A stretch of 5,044 nucleotides of DNA from an uncultured Chthoniobacterales bacterium. GTDB taxonomy: Bacteria > Verrucomicrobiota > Verrucomicrobiia > Chthoniobacterales > CAKUMP01. Within the stretch, counting starts at the first letter, position 1. Every line of letters starts with the position of its first letter. The stretch is from the NCBI GenBank assembly GCA_934667795.1, contig CAKUMP010000195.1, positions 1 to 5,044 of the forward strand, written 5' to 3'. Positions 1-5,044 of the stretch are shown one piece after another. The translations under genes were made by a program, and so were the position numbers. The notes below the pieces were generated by a model. It ran no database searches. It had not been told where the DNA came from and was given only the letters and a program-made list of their open reading frames with translations.

Positions 1-60
1 GAACATTATGTTATGCAACCCTGTTTAGTCATACGGGAAAGCTCTCAGGAGGGAGTTTGA
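1..60 (+). CDS. C-terminal end of a LacI/GalR-type transcriptional regulator (partial, 5' cut by window)
   Basis: Frame 1 is open from the first base to a TGA at 58-60 and encodes 19 residues ending in QPCLVIRESSQEGV. The P-x-LVIRESS pattern is the usual last beta strand of the periplasmic-binding-protein-like effector domain of LacI/GalR (and GntR-LacI hybrid) regulators, where it is followed by a short variable tail, as here. Such regulators bind a sugar or sugar derivative in the cytoplasm and control nearby catabolic genes. The helix-turn-helix end lies outside the window, so the exact subfamily and ligand cannot be stated. The stop lies only 4 nt before the next ATG, which suggests co-transcription with the downstream secreted-protein genes and possible autoregulation. 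Frame 3 is also open across this stretch, so the assignment rests on the short motif alone. Confidence 0.62.
   Translation, partial: EHYVMQPCLVIRESSQEGV
47..55 (+). promoter_or_regulatory. Strong Shine-Dalgarno for the pseudopilin gene, inside the regulator's 3' end
   Basis: AGGAGGGAG is an almost complete anti-16S complement. The GGAGG core ends 12 nt before the ATG at 65, slightly longer than optimal spacing. It overlaps the last codons (Q-E-G) of the upstream regulator, so the two genes are probably translated from one message. It is much stronger than the ribosome binding sites of the next three genes, which suggests that the pseudopilin is translated at a higher rate. Confidence 0.75.
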
Positions 61-64
61 AAAA

Positions 65-694
65 ATGAAAACCTTGCTCTCCTCAGATTATCGTGCTTTT
101 ACGATGAACGAATTATTAGTTACAATGGGAATCGTTTCTATTATAGCTGTTCTTCTTTTTGCCACGATTGGTGTATCTTCTCAAACCAGTAAGGATGCGA
201 AGTGTCTGTCTAATCTTCGACAGATTGGGGCGGTATTACTTCAGTATGCTGGAGAGCACGATAACTATTTGCCTGCTCCTGCAAACTCATCTCATGATCG
301 TATTCTGCAATGGCCCGCAGCAATTGCAGAGTATGATATACGCATTAAAAAATCTCCCGTTCTCATTTGTCCATCCGATACAGATCCAAACAAACTAACA
401 AATGGTTACAGTTATGCGATGAATGGACATCTTAATAATGGAAGTGCCAAAAATGCAGATGGCCACACAGTGTATCACCCCCTTAATTTGTTGTCTGTTT
501 TAAGACCTGCCGAAATGATTTTGTTTGCGGACAGTATAGCTTCTCAAGTGGGGCGTGCTACCGGACCTCAATATCTGGTGTTGCGACATAAGAATAATAC
601 GCATTTCAATGCGGTGTTTCTTGATGGGCATGTTGCATTTTTGACTCCTGAACAAGCTCCTATTGAAAAATGGCGACCAGTTCTTCAAAAATAA
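65..694 (+). CDS. Type II secretion pseudopilin / prepilin-type protein with H-X-DG C-terminal motif
   Basis: This 209-residue protein has a class III (prepilin peptidase) signal. A short basic leader is followed by R10-A11 | F12-T-M-N-E16, with the conserved Glu at +5, and then a hydrophobic helix to about residue 36. Next comes the family block CLSNLRQIG..LLQYA..HDNYLP (about 47-71), a CPSD segment, an N-G-Y-S-Y-A-M-N stretch and a C-terminal RH...FLDGHVAFL motif (H175, D187, G188). This matches the DUF1559-like/'prepilin-type processing-associated H-X9-DG' proteins that are greatly expanded in PVC bacteria. They are held in the inner membrane by the N-terminal helix and are thought to assemble into pseudopili or surface fibres, but their exact roles are mostly unknown. 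Two oddities: Ala replaces the usual Gly at -1 of the cleavage site, and the His-to-DG spacing is 11 rather than 9. The ATG is chosen because of the strong SD at 47-55 and the short leader typical of the family. Confidence 0.9.
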   Translation: MKTLLSSDYRAFTMNELLVTMGIVSIIAVLLFATIGVSSQTSKDAKCLSNLRQIGAVLLQYAGEHDNYLPAPANSSHDRILQWPAAIAEYDIRIKKSPVLICPSDTDPNKLTNGYSYAMNGHLNNGSAKNADGHTVYHPLNLLSVLRPAEMILFADSIASQVGRATGPQYLVLRHKNNTHFNAVFLDGHVAFLTPEQAPIEKWRPVLQK

Positions 695-711
695 TTTTTT
701 GAAGCTTTTTT
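683..711 (+). promoter_or_regulatory. AT-rich hairpin plus T-run spanning the pseudopilin stop and the RBS of the next gene (attenuator-like)
   Basis: CTTCAAAAA (683-691) and TTTTTGAAG (696-704) form a perfect 9-bp stem with a 4-nt loop, TAAT. The pseudopilin stop codon (692-694) lies in the loop. C705 and six T residues (706-711) follow at once, which is the layout of an intrinsic terminator. The stem has only two G-C pairs, so it is weak and more likely gives partial termination or attenuation than a full stop. Its 3' arm contains GAAG (701-704), the only Shine-Dalgarno-like sequence before the ATG at 714. A folded stem would therefore hide the RBS, while a ribosome finishing the pseudopilin would melt it. 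That mechanism is inference; the inverted repeat is seen directly. Confidence 0.5.
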
Positions 712-713
712 AT

Positions 714-3700
714 ATGAAATGTTTTTTTAAATTTTTTACGCTTTTTATCACAATGCCTGCTTTCTTATGCGCTGAAAAAAAACTATCGGATGGATTTTAT
801 GAAATTTCTCCAATGGAACTGACCTGGAAAGAAGCAAAGGTAGCTATAGGACGCGTGGTTACTGAAATTGATCAAGTAAGTGCATTACCTACAGAACGTA
901 CATTTTCTACAGAAGGGGGGACTGGGATCATGCAAATTTCAGATTGCAGTGTCGTTTTTTCTGCCCATGCTCAAACAGACAAAACTTTTTTTGTCGCCTG
1001 GAAGGCGGGTTTTATTCTACCAAAAGATCAGAAACGTGAAATTTTGCGGTTGAAATTATCGAGTGAGCGAATTCGCCGGACGATCAAACCTGAACCCGTT
1101 ATCATTCTTCATGGTCAAGAGGAGAATGGAAAGCCTGCAGAGCTCGTGGTTTGTAATTCATCTGAAGTATTTAATAGTGGAGAAAGTCATGAGGTTCTGG
1201 TTCGACTGCCAGCAGGATTTTTTCCTGAAAGCATTGAGGTACGAATGACTCCGGTGCGTTCAAGTGCGGAATTAGAATTGGAAGGACTTGCATTTGCCGG
1301 GATTGGAAATGCGGTTGCAAAAACTTTCGGAAATATTGAGCCTGAAGTAGCAGTATCTGAGGCATCTTTTTTAAATTTGGAAAATCCATTTACTGTTAAT
1401 CTGGAACAGGTTTTACGCAAACAACTTGCAGAACCTTTTGGAAAGGTTGTGGAAGGAGCAGGCGCATTTTTGCGAGATATTATTACGGTAGAAGACATTC
1501 ACTTTCGTGTCGCATCCGGGCGAATGAATTTGATCGCACCGCCAAACACAGGTCCTACACCTGAAGATAAAATTGAAGTTCTGGGAGAAAGTATTCCTCG
1601 TAGGCGCGTTTTTCGTCCTAGTCGAGAAGATGCTATTGAGGTGCCTGTTAGACAAAATGTTTCAGAAGTCTATTTGTTACTTGCTTCCGATTTAAGAGCA
1701 ACTGCGAATCGATATTCGCTTGCCGCAGTTCCTGCACGACTTTCGGATATTGATGCCTTTGCTGTGGAGTTAGTTTATTCGGATGGGATAAAAGATTTAG
1801 CTTTTCCTTATTCCGTTGCCGATGGCGGATTTGTTATTCAACGCATGCTTGGAGCTTATGCAGTTCCTGCTGATATTGGTCGAAAATTGGAACGTATCCG
1901 AATCCTTAATCGCATCTTTGATGAAAATATCTATCTTGCTGCGATCTCGGTAAACGCATCTACGGAACAACGATTCTCGAAAGTCTGGCATCCGGAAATG
2001 AAACCGTCTTTGCCGGTATGGGAAGAGCCTTCTGCAAGCTCTTCTCGATCGGAACAAACGACACATGGGGTCATCATCGAAAACCGCTATTTTAAAATAG
2101 AGCTGGGATTGAGAGATGGATTCTCTATTAAATCTGTTCAGCAAAAATTTGATTCGGCAACAGCACTTTCATTGGGAGAAAAATCCGGTTTTATTTTTCA
2201 TGTTGAAAATCAAACACTCTATGGATCCGATTTTTTGGTGAAAGAAAATGTAGTAGAAGATACAAACTTGCAGCTTGTTTTGGTTCCCAAGGATTCGGCA
2301 TTACCGATTCAACTTGATTTGAAAATTTCATTTTCCGATGAATCTCCTCAATTAAGGTGGGAGGCATCAGTTGTGAACACAAGTAAAAATGAGGTAAATG
2401 CAAGTCTCGTTTTACCGTGGTTAGAAAATGTTTCTTTTGGAGATATTGCTGCGATGGAGATTTTCTTTCCACAATATCGCAGTGTATTGACACAGGATGA
2501 AGAGACCTTCCTTGCTAAAAATGATTCTGCTTTTCCTGTACAATTTTTCTCGGTCTTTGATTCTCTCTCTGGTTTAGGATTAAGTTTTTTAACCGAAAAT
2601 ACGCAAGGTGAATTTTTGCGGTACTCAGCAGCGAAATTTTCTACAGGGTGTACATTGGGAATAGAGCATCCTTCTGATTTTTTGAATTTGAAACCAGAAG
2701 AAACTAAGGTTCTTGTAACGACCAATTTGCTTTTTCATCAAGGAGGTTGGAAAAATGCAATGACAGTCTATCGAGAATGGAAAGAGAAAACATTCGTAGC
2801 GCATCATGCAGAAAACCGGCAATGGTTTCTGGATACTTTTTATCTTCAAACCCAGTATCCTGGAAGCGAAAAAGTCGCGAGAAGTATCACGACTTTATCT
2901 GCTTTCATAAATAAAAGTACCCATCAGTTTCGTTCAGAAGAATTTCTTGCATTAGATAAGGCCTATTTGGGAATTACTCCTGATATCGTTCATTTTTTTG
3001 CTTTCAATGGAGATGATACAAAAGAGGAGCTGATGCATAATTGGGGGGAATGGGCGACGCCTGGTGTTTTTGAAAGATTAGGAGGAGTGGAGAATGTTCA
3101 ACAGAATATTAATGCGCTTCGAGACAAGTATTCGACAAAAGTATCTATTTATACACTGCCCGATCGCTTTTCTCCCGGAACTCCTGTAGCAGAAAAATAT
3201 TCGGAAAAATTTGGACTTCGTAAAGAAGATGGAACGCTTGCGCAGCATTCCAGGAGTATTGGAGTTAATATTGCTAATCCTGAATGGTTGCAATGGTATG
3301 CAGGTGAAATGAAAAACCTTCAGGAAACAACAGGAGCAGATGCAATTTATCTGGACGTGTTTCCATACCATTATCGCAAGACATATGGTTATGATAAAAA
3401 CGGCAATCTTGTTCTTCTTAATCGCATTCGGGCATCACTCGATTCCGCCAGGGAAATTCGTAAAGTATTGTCTCCCACCACTGCGATCTGGTCAGAATAT
3501 GCACCCCAGGACTTTGTTGCTCGTTATCTGGATGGCGCTATCGTCTATCAGTACTTGACACTTTTTGAGCACTTTACGGGACAACCCGATCGGGTGGAGA
3601 AAACGCCACTGGAAACGGACCTTTGTTTTTCAGTTTCTCGTTTTACGCAACCCGAGGTGAAAGGCTTTTTCTTCCCGGTTGGGGGGGAAGCCTGGCCCGG

Positions 3701-4106
3701 ATTTTCGAGTAATTTTAAACAGGTGTTTTTCTTTGGAGATGGTATTCTTAACACGGCTTACTTTCTCTTTCCGGAACGTCCGTTGGAATTTTTTAAAGAA
3801 GGTCTGAAAATTGCAAAGGAGTATGCGGATTGCTTTACTTCTCTACATCCCGAACCATTAATTCCCACCTTAAAGGCACGAGTATATGCAAATGCTTTTC
3901 CGGGAGAAAACCGTACGATGTTTACTGTTTTGAATGCCTCCTTTATCACAAGTCGAGGTGAAACCCTCGCGGTTCCTCATCTAGAAGGAGCGACTTATCT
4001 GAATGCTCGTACAAACGAAGTTATTATTCCTGAGATTCAGAGTGGACAAGCCATTTTGTCTCTCACGATAGAACCACAGGATGTCGCATTTATTGTACAA
4101 AAATGA
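714..4106 (+). CDS. Large exported multi-domain glycoside-hydrolase-like protein (TIM barrel; possible DUF6259-type)
   Basis: This is a 1130-residue protein. Residues 1-20 are a Sec signal peptide (MK, a Phe-rich hydrophobic core, probable cleavage LCA|E). Residues about 21-220 and 226-420 are two beta-rich modules of carbohydrate-binding (galactose-binding-like) character; the second carries a YSDG motif at 355-358. A Ser-rich linker (about 430-448) leads to a beta-supersandwich-like region (452-675) that begins IIENRYFKIELG. GGWKNAMTVYREWKE (about 678-692) introduces a TIM-barrel-like domain (about 700-1040). That domain has FNGDDT (764-769), HNWGEW (775-780), a beta strand KVSIYTLPDR (809-818), GADAIYLDVF with D881, and AIWSEYA with E928. 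A beta-sandwich tail runs from 1044 to 1130. The D-on-beta4/E-on-beta5 pattern recalls retaining alpha-glycosidases of the GH13/GH101 type, so D881 may be the nucleophile and E928 the acid/base (inference). The substrate is unknown. The start is ATG 714, because an in-frame TTG at 663 would add 17 residues ahead of the signal peptide and overlap the pseudopilin gene. Confidence 0.78.
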   Translation: MKCFFKFFTLFITMPAFLCAEKKLSDGFYEISPMELTWKEAKVAIGRVVTEIDQVSALPTERTFSTEGGTGIMQISDCSVVFSAHAQTDKTFFVAWKAGFILPKDQKREILRLKLSSERIRRTIKPEPVIILHGQEENGKPAELVVCNSSEVFNSGESHEVLVRLPAGFFPESIEVRMTPVRSSAELELEGLAFAGIGNAVAKTFGNIEPEVAVSEASFLNLENPFTVNLEQVLRKQLAEPFGKVVEGAGAFLRDIITVEDIHFRVASGRMNLIAPPNTGPTPEDKIEVLGESIPRRRVFRPSREDAIEVPVRQNVSEVYLLLASDLRATANRYSLAAVPARLSDIDAFAVELVYSDGIKDLAFPYSVADGGFVIQRMLGAYAVPADIGRKLERIRILNRIFDENIYLAAISVNASTEQRFSKVWHPEMKPSLPVWEEPSASSSRSEQTTHGVIIENRYFKIELGLRDGFSIKSVQQKFDSATALSLGEKSGFIFHVENQTLYGSDFLVKENVVEDTNLQLVLVPKDSALPIQLDLKISFSDESPQLRWEASVVNTSKNEVNASLVLPWLENVSFGDIAAMEIFFPQYRSVLTQDEETFLAKNDSAFPVQFFSVFDSLSGLGLSFLTENTQGEFLRYSAAKFSTGCTLGIEHPSDFLNLKPEETKVLVTTNLLFHQGGWKNAMTVYREWKEKTFVAHHAENRQWFLDTFYLQTQYPGSEKVARSITTLSAFINKSTHQFRSEEFLALDKAYLGITPDIVHFFAFNGDDTKEELMHNWGEWATPGVFERLGGVENVQQNINALRDKYSTKVSIYTLPDRFSPGTPVAEKYSEKFGLRKEDGTLAQHSRSIGVNIANPEWLQWYAGEMKNLQETTGADAIYLDVFPYHYRKTYGYDKNGNLVLLNRIRASLDSAREIRKVLSPTTAIWSEYAPQDFVARYLDGAIVYQYLTLFEHFTGQPDRVEKTPLETDLCFSVSRFTQPEVKGFFFPVGGEAWPGFSSNFKQVFFFGDGILNTAYFLFPERPLEFFKEGLKIAKEYADCFTSLHPEPLIPTLKARVYANAFPGENRTMFTVLNASFITSRGETLAVPHLEGATYLNARTNEVIIPEIQSGQAILSLTIEPQDVAFIVQK

Positions 4107-4123
4107 AAACTTTTTGAAAGTTT
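4107..4123 (+). promoter_or_regulatory. Small AT-rich hairpin covering the RBS of the third secreted gene
   Basis: The whole 17-nt gap between the glycosidase stop and the next ATG is a perfect inverted repeat: AAACTTT (4107-4113), loop TTG, AAAGTTT (4117-4123). The weak Shine-Dalgarno GAAAG (4116-4120) lies in the loop and 3' arm, only 3 nt before the ATG at 4124. The stem is short and has one G-C pair, so its stability alone is low. It is noteworthy because the preceding gene junction has the same arrangement and a similar TTTTTGAA(A)G core. Coupled translation from the upstream gene is a simple explanation. Confidence 0.35.
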
Positions 4124-4945
4124 ATGAATAGAAAAATTTTAAATATTTTTGCTGTTTCTTGCTCTCTCCTGTTTTGTATGACGGTGAGTGGGAATGTTGT
4201 ATCCATTGATTTTGAAGATGAAGAAAGTTACGATAACGAAACACAATCCCAGACATTCGGAAAATTTCGCAACCTGGTGAAAAATGCAAATATTAATCGC
4301 GTCTATAATAATGCGAATTATGTTCTTCAGTTTAAAGGCCCGACTAAAGCATCTGTCGTATATGATGAAACCCCTTCAGAATCGCAAATTGGAACAACAT
4401 TCTCTGTAGGAGTTGGAGAAACATTGAGTGTGACGCTGGACTGCGAACCCGTTAATGCAGGCCCTGTTCCTGATGGACAAGCCCAGCGCGAGGCCGTCCT
4501 GCGTGTAGGTTTTTTTAATCCGGATGCAAGGGAAGGAAATGTCGGAATGGTGAGTTCATTAACAATGGACTTTTTTACAGACCCCGCTGCGTCAACACGA
4601 TTTTTTCTGCTCACAGATGTTGAGAATCCACGGTACGAATTAACTGCTGCAGACCTTGAACCCACTTCGGATACAGATACACTCGCGTACACCATTCAGG
4701 TGGATTACACGCGCATTTCAGAAGACATCGGCCAAATTACATTTACCGTTTATACAAAAAATGAATTAGGTTCTGACCATAATACGGGTGATGAGATTGC
4801 CTTTCGTTCTTTAAACTTCACTTATGGCACCGGGGCTAACAATGTGAATCTGGGATCTGATAAAGTGGGTATCTTTATAGGCGCTTTACTTTCTACATCT
4901 GTCACTCTGGATGTTGATAATTTTACTGCAAAAATTGTTCCTTAA
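4124..4945 (+). CDS. Exported beta-rich protein of unknown function, probable jelly-roll fold
   Basis: This is a 273-residue protein. Residues 1-23 form a Sec signal peptide (MNRK, hydrophobic core, probable cleavage VSG|N24). The mature part begins with VVSIDFEDEE, a common first strand of secreted concanavalin/jelly-roll-like domains ('I-D-F-E-D'). It goes on with alternating hydrophobic strands and acidic, Thr-rich loops and ends in a last strand LDVDNFTAKIVP (262-273). One Cys (C107) remains after cleavage, so no disulphide within the chain is expected. No catalytic motif, anchor, coiled coil or transmembrane segment is visible. The opening and the 'DNFT' ending resemble small secreted proteins of PVC bacteria that normally carry a PEP-CTERM tail, but here the chain stops at that point. 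The gene starts 17 nt after the glycosidase gene, so a part in the same glycan-related task (binding or surface scaffold) is a reasonable but unproven guess. Confidence 0.72.
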   Translation: MNRKILNIFAVSCSLLFCMTVSGNVVSIDFEDEESYDNETQSQTFGKFRNLVKNANINRVYNNANYVLQFKGPTKASVVYDETPSESQIGTTFSVGVGETLSVTLDCEPVNAGPVPDGQAQREAVLRVGFFNPDAREGNVGMVSSLTMDFFTDPAASTRFFLLTDVENPRYELTAADLEPTSDTDTLAYTIQVDYTRISEDIGQITFTVYTKNELGSDHNTGDEIAFRSLNFTYGTGANNVNLGSDKVGIFIGALLSTSVTLDVDNFTAKIVP

Positions 4946-4977
4946 TCACTCTCTTAACAAATAAAAAAATCTAAATT

Positions 4978-5044
4978 ATGAAAACTAAATTACCATATTC
5001 TGTTCGTAATATATTAACCCCACTGATAGCTGGAATACTAAGCG
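4978..5044 (+). CDS. Start of a further, probably exported protein (partial, 3' cut by window)
   Basis: ATG at 4978 opens 22 codons that run off the window end with no stop. The peptide begins MKTKLPYSVRNI and continues LTPLIAGILS: a basic N-region followed by a hydrophobic stretch, consistent with the start of a signal peptide or a membrane anchor. It lies 32 nt after the previous stop. The leader is A-rich (ACAAATAAAAAAATC) and has no Shine-Dalgarno-like sequence, so initiation may rely on ribosomal protein S1 and the unstructured leader. Only the N-terminus is present, so no family can be named, and it remains possible that the true start lies further downstream. Confidence 0.55.
   Translation, partial: MKTKLPYSVRNILTPLIAGILS

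Noticed and set aside
159..398. Open frame of 79 codons inside the pseudopilin gene
   Set aside because: It is out of frame with a well-supported gene, has no SD and its translation shows no family features.
663..713. In-frame TTG at 663 as start of the glycosidase-like gene
   Set aside because: It overlaps the pseudopilin by 32 nt, has no SD and puts 17 polar residues in front of a good signal peptide that begins at ATG 714.
714..776. Lipoprotein signal in the glycosidase-like protein (C19)
   Set aside because: The residues before the Cys are A-F-L, which do not fit the lipobox L-[AS]-[GA]-C. Signal peptidase I cleavage at LCA|E fits better.
1171..2849. Several minus-strand open frames of 72-125 codons opposite the glycosidase-like gene
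   Set aside because: They are shadows of the long plus-strand gene: no RBS, composition not typical of proteins, and no recognisable motif.
4101..4126. LacI-type operator in the gap before the small secreted protein gene
   Set aside because: The palindrome has a TTG centre and lacks the central CG step typical of LacI/GalR operators. Its position right at the start codon fits an RNA hairpin better.
4327..4695. Minus-strand open frame of 122 codons opposite the small secreted protein
   Set aside because: The Ser/Val/Thr-rich translation reflects the antisense of a beta-rich gene, and the plus strand has a signal peptide and a continuous fold-like pattern.
4946..4977. Terminator after the small secreted protein gene
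   Set aside because: There is no inverted repeat followed by a T-run. The gap is only A-rich and leads straight into another open frame.
1..5044. CRISPR array, tRNA/rRNA, insertion sequence or attachment site
   Set aside because: No regularly spaced direct repeats, cloverleaf-like segments, transposase motifs or terminal inverted repeats were seen. Coding sequence fills nearly the whole window.

Overview
The window is a compact, single-strand (+) gene cluster with AT-leaning base composition. Its gene content points to the PVC superphylum (Verrucomicrobiota, Lentisphaerota/Victivallales, Kiritimatiellota or Puniceicoccales-like lineages). The reasons are a DUF1559-like/'H-X9-DG' type II pseudopilin, a very large multi-domain secreted glycosidase-like protein and small secreted beta-rich proteins, all close together behind what looks like the end of a LacI/GalR-type sugar regulator. 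This placement comes from family knowledge and was not computed.

Layout: (1) 1-60, last 19 residues of an upstream gene, ending in a motif typical of LacI/GalR-type regulators. (2) 65-694, a 209-residue type IV pilin-like/pseudopilin protein whose strong Shine-Dalgarno lies inside the regulator's last codons. (3) 714-4106, a 1130-residue exported protein with two N-terminal beta-rich modules, a beta-supersandwich-like region, a TIM-barrel-like domain with candidate catalytic acids D881 and E928, and a C-terminal beta domain. (4) 4124-4945, a 273-residue exported protein of unknown function, probably a jelly roll. (5) 4978-5044, the first 22 codons of another probably exported protein, cut by the window edge. 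Gaps are 4, 19, 17 and 32 nt and no strong terminator is visible, so the genes are probably co-transcribed. There is no gene-free stretch above 300 bases and no RNA gene, mobile element or CRISPR array was seen.

How the genes may work together (inference): a sugar-responsive regulator controls a small polysaccharide-utilisation locus. The large protein would cleave a glycan outside the cytoplasm, the small secreted protein may bind glycan or act as a surface component, and the pseudopilin may belong to a type II secretion-like system or surface assembly. The more unusual points are the divergent glycosidase with a GH13/GH101-like arrangement of acids, the variant pseudopilin (Ala at -1, H-X11-DG instead of H-X9-DG), AT-rich hairpins that cover the ribosome binding sites of two consecutive genes, and a secreted protein that ends where many relatives would begin a PEP-CTERM anchor.
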